Below are positions 48,691 to 55,033 of a stretch of DNA of 55,033 nucleotides, piece by piece. The first letter of the stretch is position 1; each line of letters begins with the position of its first letter. The notes beneath the pieces are model-generated. The model had not been told where the DNA came from. It made no database searches and was given only the letters and a program-made list of their open reading frames with translations. A program made the position numbers and the translations under genes. The DNA comes from an uncultured Lachnospiraceae bacterium. Its GTDB lineage: Bacteria > Bacillota > Clostridia > Lachnospirales > Lachnospiraceae. Where the stretch lies: NCBI GenBank assembly GCA_947652925.1, contig CANTEW010000013.1:1-55033 (forward strand), written 5' to 3'.

Positions 48691-49170
48691 ATGGAAAGAT
48701 ATCTAAGACCGATCCAACTGCTGCTATCAGCGGTGATCGCCTGGCTGAGCAACAGATTGGGGATATTATTCCCAGTGCTGTGTGTGTTGTGCTTCCTCAT
48801 GATAGTGGACTACATCACAGGGATGACGGCCAGCAAGAGGGAAGCCCTCGATCATCCAGACGACCCTGGGTATGGTTGGAATTCACGAAAAGGGGCAAAG
48901 GGGATACTCAAAAAAATGGCGTATGTGTGTGTGATCGCATGCGCCATGGTGTTGGACTATATGATCGCGCTGCTGGCTGGACAGCTTGGGCTGGACATGC
49001 CAAAGCGTGTGTTCTTCGGTCTTCTGGTGGCAGTGTGGTACATACTCAACGAGATGTTATCCATCGCTGAGAACGCTGGCCGTGCAGGGGCAGATGTGCC
49101 GGAATGGCTGCTGCGGTATATCGCGGTATTAAAAAAGAAGATAGATGATAAAAGTGACGGAGTCGAATAG
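48691..49170 (+). CDS. Holin (phage lysis / toxin-secretion holin family)
   Basis: 159 residues from ATG at 48691, with AAGGAG at 48680-48685. Membrane segments are at about 6-45, 70-90 and 100-125 (LGILFPVLCVLCFLMIVDYI, VCVIACAMVLDYMIALLAG). The DYITGMTASKR turn and GYGWNSRKGAKGILKK are typical of the Phage_holin_4 family. It permeabilises the membrane at the end of the lytic cycle and lets the endolysin out. Confidence 0.9.
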   Translation: MERYLRPIQLLLSAVIAWLSNRLGILFPVLCVLCFLMIVDYITGMTASKREALDHPDDPGYGWNSRKGAKGILKKMAYVCVIACAMVLDYMIALLAGQLGLDMPKRVFFGLLVAVWYILNEMLSIAENAGRAGADVPEWLLRYIAVLKKKIDDKSDGVE

Positions 49171-49191
49171 GTTTTTTGAATGGAGGTAATG

Positions 49192-50517
49192 ATGAGCAAT
49201 AGTTCTCTAGTGAGTTATACATCGATCAGTCCGTGCAAGAGCGTTCCCAGGGAACACAAGATCGACACCATCACGATCCACTGCGTTGTCGGGCAGCTTT
49301 CTGTAGAAGGTATCTGTGGTTGTTTCCGTAACTCAGCGGTGGGCGCGAGCTGCAATTACGCTATCGGGACGGATGGCCGGATCGGCCTATGCGTAGAAGA
49401 AAAAGATTGTTCCTGGTGTTCTTCTAGTCCATCTAATGACCACAGGGCGGTCACGATCGAGTGCGCCAGCGACAGGACGCATCCTTATGCGATCAATGAG
49501 GAGGTCTATAGATCATTGGTCGATCTCTGTGCGGATATTTGCAGGAGGAACGGCATAAAGGGAGTGAAGTGGAAAGCTGACAGGTCCCTGATCGGCCAGC
49601 CGGACAAACAGAACATGACCGTCCACCGTTGGTTCGCGAACAAGGCCTGCCCAGGGGACTATATATATGATCGCTTAGGGAGGATCGCAATAGAGGTGAA
49701 TGCTAAGCTGGGTGCTGGGGCCATCAAAGATAATACCGAGGGACTGACCAAGATCATGGGCACCGCTGTAGCAACTGCAGAGCAGATGAAAAAATACATC
49801 AGGGCAAAAAATCCCGGTGTGTCTCAGTCGGTGCTTGATATGGTGCCATTATATCTGTCAGAAGGCAAGGCGGAGGGCGTTCGGGGAGACATTGCTTTTG
49901 CCCAGTCGTGCCTTGAGACGGGAAATTTCACATTTAAGGGTTCTGCAGTCACCTTGGACCAGAACAATTTCTGTGGCATGGGTGTCACTGCGAACGGGAT
50001 GAAAGGCAATTCTTTCAAAGACCCAAAGACTGGCATCCGGGCACAGATCCAGCACCTGAAGGCGTACGCTAACGCGGACGCGCTGATGCAGTCCTGCGTG
50101 GATCCGCGCTTCCAGTACATCACGCGCGGATGCGCCAAATATGTGGAATGGCTGGGGATCCAGGAAAACCCGAACCGCAAAGGCTGGGCTGCCGGAGCGG
50201 GGTATGGTGAAAAAATCCTGAACATCCTGGCGCAGATTTTAAAAATAGAGAGGGGGGACGCATACATGTTTACAGTAAATGAGGTTAAAAAAGGCGAAAA
50301 AGGCAATCATGTGCTGCTGGTGCAGGAAATTTTAAAGGCGCGTGGGTTTAAAGGCAAAAACGGCCAGGAAATAAATTTGGACAAGGACTGCGGGGCGAAC
50401 ACTGTGTACGCCATTAAGCAGTACCAGAAGGCGCGGAACAAAGTAGACCCAGGCATCTGCGGAAATGTGGATGGTATCGCAGGGCCGAAGACTCTGCGGG
50501 ATATGATCGCGTTGTAG
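49192..50517 (+). CDS. Modular endolysin: amidase, glucosaminidase, peptidoglycan-binding
   Basis: 441 residues. N-acetylmuramoyl-L-alanine amidase (amidase_2, about 12-160) with TITIHCVVGQ, in which His is a zinc ligand, and later TVHRWFANKACPGDYIYD. A glucosaminidase-type domain (about 185-345) carries FAQSCLETGNFTF with the expected catalytic Glu and NNFCGMGVT. A PG_binding_1 domain (about 355-440) closes with GNVDGIAGPKTLRDMI. GGAGG precedes the ATG at 49192. Two cutting domains and one binding domain cleave the host wall. Confidence 0.93.
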   Translation: MSNSSLVSYTSISPCKSVPREHKIDTITIHCVVGQLSVEGICGCFRNSAVGASCNYAIGTDGRIGLCVEEKDCSWCSSSPSNDHRAVTIECASDRTHPYAINEEVYRSLVDLCADICRRNGIKGVKWKADRSLIGQPDKQNMTVHRWFANKACPGDYIYDRLGRIAIEVNAKLGAGAIKDNTEGLTKIMGTAVATAEQMKKYIRAKNPGVSQSVLDMVPLYLSEGKAEGVRGDIAFAQSCLETGNFTFKGSAVTLDQNNFCGMGVTANGMKGNSFKDPKTGIRAQIQHLKAYANADALMQSCVDPRFQYITRGCAKYVEWLGIQENPNRKGWAAGAGYGEKILNILAQILKIERGDAYMFTVNEVKKGEKGNHVLLVQEILKARGFKGKNGQEINLDKDCGANTVYAIKQYQKARNKVDPGICGNVDGIAGPKTLRDMIAL

Positions 50518-50525
50518 AAATCACG

Positions 50526-50568
50526 GCTCGAAAAGAAATTATTGTTTTACTAAAGTTTCTTTTCGAGC
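50526..50568. terminator. Hairpin between the lysis genes and the right-end operon
   Basis: GCTCGAAAAGAAA (50526-50538) and its exact reverse complement (50556-50568), a 13-bp perfect stem. It lies 9 bases after the endolysin stop and 27 bases beyond the convergent operon's last stop. No strong T-run, but position suggests a shared terminator. Confidence 0.65.
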
Positions 50569-50594
50569 TATCTGCTTAAAAGAGATAAAATATT

Positions 50595-51170
50595 CTATAA
50601 ATCTTGTTTTAGTGAAACTGGTTCAATTCCGTAGTTCAAAAGATTGATATATTCTAATAAAAAATATCTATCTGCTAATTCCAAAACATTAAAATTCATA
50701 TCATCTTCGGTTTCCTCATAATATAGTAGTCTGCATATTATTTCTTGATATGGTGTATCACAGGTTAATGCTATAGGCAAATAATATTTGCCTATTCTTT
50801 CGCGTATACCGTTTTCTTTTAGAGAAATATTAATACAATCTTTCATATAGGATAATGCGGCATTAACAGCTATAGATTGTGGAATTATTGATATTTCATC
50901 TATGCTATGCGATGAATGACTTATCGTATTTGATTCTAAAAAACAAATTGTAATTAAAGCTGCCTGTTTATGCGAATCAAGAGCACTTGTATCAGGTCTC
51001 ATAAATCTATTTATGATATCATCGTATCGTTTCTCAAATATCTCTTTAAATCTATCATACCCGTTTGTATCAAATTTTATGTTGGGATATTTCTTTTTAC
51101 ATATATTATATCCTTCTATTATCGATTCCCATGCTTTATCTACAACACCTTTGGTTTTCGTCATAATCAT
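50595..51170 (-). CDS. Uncharacterised soluble protein of the right-end operon (gene 3)
   Basis: 191 residues from ATG at 51170, which overlaps the previous stop (ATGA). Helical, with FMRPDTSALDSHKQAALITI in the middle, a segment suggestive of a helical active or binding site (D..H...), and ADRYFLLEYINLLNYGIEPV near the end. No membrane segment. I do not recognise the family. It is AT-rich and lies after the lysis genes on the opposite strand, so it is probably expressed in the lysogen. An effector or sensor in phage exclusion is possible given the membrane proteins encoded with it. Confidence 0.7.
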   Translation of the reverse strand: MIMTKTKGVVDKAWESIIEGYNICKKKYPNIKFDTNGYDRFKEIFEKRYDDIINRFMRPDTSALDSHKQAALITICFLESNTISHSSHSIDEISIIPQSIAVNAALSYMKDCINISLKENGIRERIGKYYLPIALTCDTPYQEIICRLLYYEETEDDMNFNVLELADRYFLLEYINLLNYGIEPVSLKQDL

Positions 51171-51472
51171 AATCCTCTTTTCGGAAGTAAGTACGTATCG
51201 CACTCTAAATGATCTTTGAATTTGATATTTCTTTTGTATGTTTTAGGATTGAAACCAGAGTTTTTTCTTTTTCCCCACTGTTTTGGTTTTATGAGACTTG
51301 TTTTAGCTACATACTCTTCAAAAACAAAACCTCCGTGTTCTTTTCTGTACTTTCGTCCCTTAATGGAGGCATGTTGTTGTTTTAAATCATATCCTGAAAA
51401 AAAGTGAATAATCCCTAATACAGATCCAAACACTAAAATTGTTACTGCAATATATATTGAAATATCTATCAT
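51167..51472 (-). CDS. Small membrane-anchored basic protein of the right-end operon (gene 2)
   Basis: 101 residues. One N-terminal membrane helix (about 3-25: ISIYIAVTILVFGSVLGIIH) then a soluble, strongly basic tail rich in Lys, His, Arg and aromatic residues (KGRKYRKEHGGFVFEEY, KPKQWGKRKNSGFNPKTYKR). The tail would be cytoplasmic. No family recognised. It is 6 bases after the 4-helix gene and overlaps the next start by 4 bases, so the three are one translationally coupled unit. Confidence 0.65.
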   Translation of the reverse strand: MIDISIYIAVTILVFGSVLGIIHFFSGYDLKQQHASIKGRKYRKEHGGFVFEEYVAKTSLIKPKQWGKRKNSGFNPKTYKRNIKFKDHLECDTYLLPKRGL

Positions 51473-51478
51473 GATAAA

Positions 51479-52024
51479 TTACTCTCTTTCTACTGGATCT
51501 ATACTTGCATCATATGCATAAATTATATTATTTGTCAAATCATTAACAAACACCCAAAAAATAGATGCGGATGTTAAAAATTTTATTGCTAAAATCATAA
51601 ACAAATTTCTTTCACAACGTAAAGTGTATGCGATCTCAACCGCTTTTGAATTAGAAATAATTATGAAAATAAGCAGTGTGAGAGTATATGCAAAAGCACA
51701 TCCCATTACGCATAGTCTTGTATGATAATAATTATTGGTTGAGCAAGTATTTTCTATAGATGAACATTTTATCTTGTATGTGATTTCCGAAGCGGATATA
51801 GCGTTATTCAATACTGCACGAGCTAGACAAAATATATTCAGTATTAGGATTTCTGTAGCTGCGTTTTGCATTACAACCGATATTATAGATATGATTGAAT
51901 ATGTTGCTGCTATTATACTATCGGCCCATATTTTGAATTTGAACTTTGCTTTTTTCTTTTTTAAAACAAATCCGTTATATTCTAAATAATTTTTAGGGAT
52001 TTCAGACAAAGAATGCATATTCAT
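51479..52024 (-). CDS. Four-helix membrane protein of the right-end operon (gene 1)
   Basis: 181 residues with ATG at 52024 after AAGGAAAA. A short polar N-terminus with a Lys-rich patch (VLKKKKAKFKFKIW) is followed by four hydrophobic segments at about 33-50, 54-72, 105-125 and 142-162 (IISIISVVMQ, ILILNIFCLARAVL, AYTLTLLIFIIIS, FLTSASIFWVFVND). The pattern of two helical hairpins and basic N-terminus resembles 4TM effectors of nucleotide-signalling systems (SLATT/S-4TM), but no sequence identity is claimed. First gene of the operon. Confidence 0.7.
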   Translation of the reverse strand: MNMHSLSEIPKNYLEYNGFVLKKKKAKFKFKIWADSIIAATYSIISIISVVMQNAATEILILNIFCLARAVLNNAISASEITYKIKCSSIENTCSTNNYYHTRLCVMGCAFAYTLTLLIFIIISNSKAVEIAYTLRCERNLFMILAIKFLTSASIFWVFVNDLTNNIIYAYDASIDPVERE

Positions 52025-52188
52025 TTTTTCCTTGGTGGTTTATGTATATTTAACGAGAAAAATTAATTTTATTTTGGCGCGATGCATACATAATTAAGGA
52101 TTGCGATTTTTCATTATTAACTCTCCTGTTTTAAAATGACGTAATCTTGAATATTTGATGACATATCAATACTATGTGAATTATATAC

Positions 52189-52229
52189 AAATTATGCAAT
52201 AAAATCCTGTGCATAATAGTGCATAATTT
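52189..52229. promoter_or_regulatory. Candidate operator upstream of the right-end operon
   Basis: A 10-bp perfect inverted repeat AAATTATGCA / TGCATAATTT plus a third TGCATAAT at 52210-52217 in direct orientation to the right arm. It lies about 170 bases before the first gene of the operon. A promoter could not be fixed with confidence. Confidence 0.45.
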
Positions 52230-52468
52230 ATAAAAATATAAACAACGAGTGTATTGTATCATCTCACATACAGATAAGTGGTGACAAAATTATTAATATT
52301 AATTACAAATATATTAACAATTCATCACATACTAATCACTAATTGTTTCAAAATCAACAATCTATTACATTGCACTAACAAATAAATGAATTCAATATAG
52401 AAAATCGCTGTAAAAAAATACGGTTAAATAAAACATAATGCTTGTACGCACGAACAATAACTAAAACA

Positions 52469-52498
52469 GCTTGTCCTAAAATTGTTTTTAGTACAAGC
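52469..52498. repeat. Structured hairpin in the AT-rich region
   Basis: GCTTGT / ACAAGC (52469-52474 with 52493-52498) and CTAAAA / TTTTAG (52476-52481 with 52486-52491) form a 13-position stem with one mismatch and a 4-base loop. A second GCTTGTAC at 52440-52447 can compete for the right arm. It may be a terminator or an RNA switch; no transcript is known. Confidence 0.4.
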
Positions 52499-52756
52499 AA
52501 AGCAGAGGTATGCCTTGTTAATCTATAGGGGGAGTTTTTTACTGATTCTAATAAATTACCATTTGTTAAAATATTTAATATATATATAATATGTTACTTA
52601 ATAATTTTCCTTGTGTTTTTTGGGAGGATATACTATTCGCTTTTTTATTATACTAAATTAAAAACGTAGAAATGATGTGAGCCCGTATGAGGGCATGGTC
52701 TGCAAATTTTATCGCACAAAAAAGAGTCATGAGAAACCACGGCTCTTTTCTATATC

Positions 52757-52785
52757 TTGATTATTCTATTTATGTCTGTTATAAT
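52757..52785 (+). promoter_or_regulatory. Promoter of a small RNA near attR
   Basis: TTGATT at 52757-52762, 17 bases, TATAAT at 52780-52785. It points right, against the 55-residue gene. Confidence 0.7.
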
Positions 52786-52790
52786 ATCCA

Positions 52791-52866
52791 TTGTCGGGGG
52801 AGCGGTGGCAAGCCCGCCCTCCCTTGATTTTGTCTATGGCCGATTTAATCGGCCTCTTCTTTTTTG
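52791..52866 (+). ncRNA. Candidate small RNA convergent with the 55-residue gene
   Basis: About 75 bases from a good promoter to a terminator. It has a GC-rich hairpin (GGGAGCGG with CCGCCCTCCC, 52796-52823) and ends in GGCCGATTTAATCGGCC (52838-52854) plus a T-rich tail to 52866. Its 3' end is antisense to the last codons of the gene at 52845-53012. The layout is that of a type I antitoxin or an antisense regulator. Transcript inferred, not shown. Confidence 0.55.
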
Positions 52867-53012
52867 TCGTCTTTTTCTTCTTTAAATCCTGTTGAATGTT
52901 TGCGTATTTCCTTGTTCATCTCTCTTACTTCATCCATCGTTTGACATTTATCTGTTGCCGTCGTTATCAGCCATGCTATGAATTGCATTTGTTTATCAGT
53001 CATGATATCCAT
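52845..53012 (-). CDS. Small 55-residue protein at the attR end
   Basis: ATG at 53012 after GAGGAAAG. MDIMTDKQMQFIAWLITTAT opens with a hydrophobic amphipathic stretch; the rest is charged (MDEVREMNKEIRKHS) and ends in a Lys/Glu/Asp-rich tail. It is driven by a strong promoter whose spacer is a 20-bp palindrome. The stop codon lies in the terminator hairpin of the convergent small RNA. It could be a toxin-like peptide, a regulator or a directionality factor; no family recognised. Confidence 0.6.
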   Translation of the reverse strand: MDIMTDKQMQFIAWLITTATDKCQTMDEVREMNKEIRKHSTGFKEEKDDKKEEAD

Positions 53013-53062
53013 TCTTTCCTCTCTTTCTATTTCAGATTTACTTACCCCATCTGATAATACTT

Positions 53063-53091
53063 ATTATATAACGATATCGTTATATCGTCAA
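53063..53091 (-). promoter_or_regulatory. Promoter and 20-bp palindromic operator of the 55-residue gene
   Basis: On the minus strand TTGACG (53091-53086), 17 bases, TATAAT (53068-53063). The perfect palindrome ATATAACGATATCGTTATAT at 53066-53085 fills the spacer and touches the -10 box. The Arc-like gene just upstream is the natural candidate to bind it. Confidence 0.8.
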
Positions 53092-53270
53092 GAGTCTCTG
53101 CTGATTTTTTTCAATTTTTCTAGGACACATCTAACGATATATCCGTTTAGGCTCTCTCCTGTTGCTTGTATCTGTTCTTTTGTGCCTTTTGGGAACCTTA
53201 CCAGTATCTTGTCGTAGGCCTCCTTTTCATATTTTGCCGTGGCACGTTTCTGGGCGTTTGATACCGGCAC
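53088..53270 (-). CDS. Ribbon-helix-helix (Arc-like) regulator
   Basis: 60 residues from GTG at 53270, with AGGAGG 9 bases before. After a basic N-terminus (MPVSNAQKRATAKYEKEAYD) comes the RHH unit: strand KILVRFPKG, helix TKEQIQATGE, turn SLNGYIVRCVLEKLKK. Such dimers bind palindromic operators through the paired strands. It is encoded directly upstream of the palindrome at 53066-53085, so it most probably represses the 55-residue gene. It stands within 130 bases of attR, so it may also couple with integration control. Confidence 0.87.
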   Translation of the reverse strand: MPVSNAQKRATAKYEKEAYDKILVRFPKGTKEQIQATGESLNGYIVRCVLEKLKKISRDS

Positions 53271-53318
53271 TTGAACACCTCCTATCCCCGCTGTTAAAAA
53301 ATGTTATCATATTTTGTA

Positions 53319-53348
53319 TATTGACGTGTATTGAGCGAAATGTCAATA
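53319..53348. repeat. Inverted repeat upstream of the RHH gene
   Basis: TATTGAC (53319-53325) and GTCAATA (53342-53348), 16 bases apart. On the minus strand TTGACA (53346-53341) may be the -35 box of the RHH promoter, so this is a probable operator, or an accessory site of the recombinase given that attR is close. Confidence 0.5.
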
Positions 53349-53368
53349 GTGTTATGATATTTTTATAA

Positions 53369-53410
53369 ATCTTCACTTTTTTATCCCGCTGACTAACGTA
53401 TCTATGATGG
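53369..53410. other. attR of the inner prophage
   Basis: Left of 53396 is phage, right is tape measure coding sequence. The proposed crossover AA is at 53395-53396. The phage arm AATCTTCA at 53368-53375 mirrors the arm in attL. The attB half CGTAT at 53397-53401 mirrors ATACG at 3140-3144. Confidence 0.8.
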
Positions 53411-55033
53411 GGGAGACATTCAAGTATTGTGCGCCGGTTGCGGGGGCTTTGGGGTTCACGGCGGAGGATACGGCGGAAGCCATCGGGCTGATGGCGAATG
53501 CGGGGATCAAGTCTTCCCAGGCCGGCACGGCCATGAGGACCATGCTGACCAGCCTGACGGGGGAAGTGACTTTCGTTGGGGATGCGTTCGGGGAGCTGAC
53601 GGTGCAGACTACCAATGCGGACGGGAGTATGCGGAGCCTGGGGGATATCCTGACGGACTGCCGGGCGGCGTTCGCGCAGATGTCGGAGTCGGAGCGGGCG
53701 GCCAATGCGGAGGCGTTGGTGGGGAAGAACGCCATGAGCGGGTTCCTGGCGGTGATGAACGCGGCTCCTGGGGATATTGAGAAGCTGAACAATGCTATTA
53801 ATAACTGTGACGGCACGGCGGAGCGGATGGCCGAGACCATGCAGGACAATCTGGCGGGGCAGCTTACGATTTTGAAGAGCCAGTTGGAGGAACTGGCGAT
53901 CTCTATCGGGGAGATTCTGATGCCGTCCATCCGGCAGATCGTGGGGTGGATTCAGGGGCTTGTGGACTGGCTGAACGGGCTGGACGAGGGGACGAAGAAG
54001 GTCATTGTCACGGTGGCTCTGGTGGCTGCGGCCCTGGGGCCGGTGCTGATTGTGATTAGTAAAGTGGTAGGTGCCGTGGGGACGATCCTGACGGTGGTTC
54101 CGAAGATTGCGGGGGCGGTTTCCGGCGTGGTCGGGTTTGTGTCGGGGACGGTGATCCCGGCGCTGTCGGCGGTTGTGGCGGCTATCGGATGGGTTCCTAT
54201 TGCCATAGCAGCGGTGATTGGGGTTGTTGTGCTGCTTTATAATAAGTGTGAGTGGTTCCGGGATGCGGTGAATGCGGTCTGGGCGCAGGTGAGGGACTTT
54301 TTTGTCTCTGCCTGGGAGGTCATCTGTTCGTTTTTTACGGAGACGATACCGGCGGCGTGGGAGTCTCTGGTTTCATTTTTCCAGGGGATTCCGGCCTGGT
54401 GGTCGGGGCTGTGGCAGTCGGTGGGTGACTTTTTTAACAATGTCTGGACGGGCATGATGGAGAATCCGGTGCTGTCCGGGATTGTGGATATGATACGGTC
54501 TCTTTGGGAGAATCTTTCTGCTGCCCTGCAGGGCATCTGGCAGGGGATTCAGACGGCGGCTTCGGGTGCCTGGGAGTTGATTAAGAATGTGATTCTGGGG
54601 CCGGTGCTTCTGCTGATTGACTTGGTGACGGGGAATTTTACGAAGCTGAAAGAGGACGCGCTGCATATCTGGACGAACATTCAGCAGGCGGCTTCCACGA
54701 TCTGGTCCGGCATTCAGCAGATTGTGGGTTCTGCGGTGCAGGGGCTGGTGAACCATGTTTCTATCCTGCTGTCGGGGCTGCGGGATTTCATGGGGAACCT
54801 GTGGTCTGCGGTGTCCTCTGCGGCGGCTTCGGCCTGGAACGGGCTGAAAAATCTGGTGGTGTCCACGGTGTCGGATTTAAAGCAGTCGGCGGTGGAGGCT
54901 TTCCGGGCGATGGTGTCGGGGATTGGTTCTGCCCTGTCCTCTCTGGGGAGCGTGGTGCAGGACGGGTTCCAGTCTGCTATTGGGTTTATTACGTCTCTGC
55001 CGGGGCGGGCTTTGCAGTGGGGGATGGATTTTA
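53397..55033 (+). CDS. Tape measure protein of the outer prophage, C-terminal part (continues past the window)
   Basis: An uninterrupted frame from 53398 (GTA TCT ATG ATG) to the end. It begins VSMMGETFKYCAPVAGALGF, the normal continuation of NTN in the left part, and goes on with AGIKSSQAGTAMRTMLTSL and QLTILKSQLEELAISIGEIL, then several hydrophobic segments (VALVAAALGPVLIVISKVVG, IAIAAVIGVVVLLYN) and repeated Trp-rich helices (VWAQVRDFFVSAWEVI) seen in tape measure proteins. It has no start of its own, so it is silent unless the inner prophage excises. Confidence 0.9.

Larger units (their letters stand above)
52025..52756. other. Long AT-rich non-coding region upstream of the right-end operon
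   Basis: About 730 bases with no convincing gene. Contents: a six-codon leader ORF (MKNRNP) on the minus strand at 52094-52114 with AGGAGA placed 7 bases before it; an inverted repeat AAATTATGCA (52189-52198) / TGCATAATTT (52220-52229) with an extra TGCATAAT between; a long hairpin at 52469-52498; a short hairpin at 52681-52695. No open frame over 40 codons looks real. Most of the region has no visible function. Confidence 0.5.
3147..53396. mobile_element. Complete inner prophage (myovirus-like), 50,250 bp, integrated in another prophage's tape measure gene
   Basis: The element starts with a large serine recombinase at attL and ends at attR. Between them are lysogeny control, replication, packaging, lambda-type head, contractile tail, fibres and lysis genes in normal phage order. 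Removing 3147-53396 fuses ...AAT ACG AA with C GTA TCT ATG ATG, which restores an open reading frame encoding NTNVSMMGETFKY, a conserved tape measure stretch. No essential structural class is obviously missing and none of the main genes is broken, so the prophage is likely intact. Confidence 0.9.

Noticed and set aside
3148-53401. GTAT (3148-3151 and 53398-53401) as the recombination core
   Set aside because: It is shared by both ends, but it is not at the centre of either att dyad. The AA two bases before centres both, so GTAT is best explained as attP and attB happening to share it.
1-55033. tRNA or rRNA genes near the attachment site
   Set aside because: None could be recognised; integration is into a protein-coding gene by a serine recombinase, which does not need a tRNA target.

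Overview
The window is bacterial, almost certainly from a Gram-positive gut Clostridium relative (Bacillota, Clostridia; Lachnospiraceae- or Oscillospiraceae-like). This is inferred from strong AAGGAGG ribosome binding sites, consensus TTGACA/TATAAT promoters, large serine recombinase integration, a Hol_Tox-type small toxin and the flavour of the phage proteins. No chromosomal housekeeping gene is visible: the whole window is phage DNA.

The central result is a prophage inside a prophage. An outer siphovirus-like prophage supplies the two ends: the end of a tail assembly chaperone (1-93), an AT-rich two-gene cassette with its own promoter and terminator (94-2242), and a tape measure gene that starts at 2305 and is cut at 3146. 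It resumes in the matching frame at 53397 and runs off the window. Between them sits a complete 50,250-bp inner prophage (3147-53396). Joining 3146 to 53397 restores an open tape measure frame. The reconstructed attB and attP are both dyads centred on the same AA dinucleotide.

Inner prophage, left to right: a large serine recombinase next to attL; a leftward lysogeny and cargo block (KilA-N protein, type I toxin with convergent antisense RNA, HicAB, two uncharacterised genes, an ImmA-like protease and its repressor); a second XRE repressor divergent from the early operon; a replication module (DUF2800 nuclease, DUF2815 ssDNA-binding protein, family A polymerase, VapE-type primase-helicase, VRR-NUC nuclease, SNF2 helicase); a late regulator; a Dam methylase whose ribosome binding site lies in a hairpin; terminase; a lambda-type head; a P2/Mu-type contractile tail with a -1 frameshifted chaperone; four fibre genes, one carrying a 12-G tract; holin and endolysin. 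Beyond lysis comes an AT-rich leftward three-gene operon of unknown function, an AT-rich structured spacer, and a small ribbon-helix-helix / 55-aa protein / convergent RNA locus next to attR.

The inner phage looks complete and probably inducible. While integrated it destroys the tape measure gene of the outer prophage, so the outer prophage should be unable to make tails until precise excision. Candidates for undescribed biology are the phage-in-phage integration itself, the right-end three-gene operon, the moron-like cassette of the outer prophage, the KilA-N gene with its paired palindromes, and the RHH/small-RNA locus at attR.
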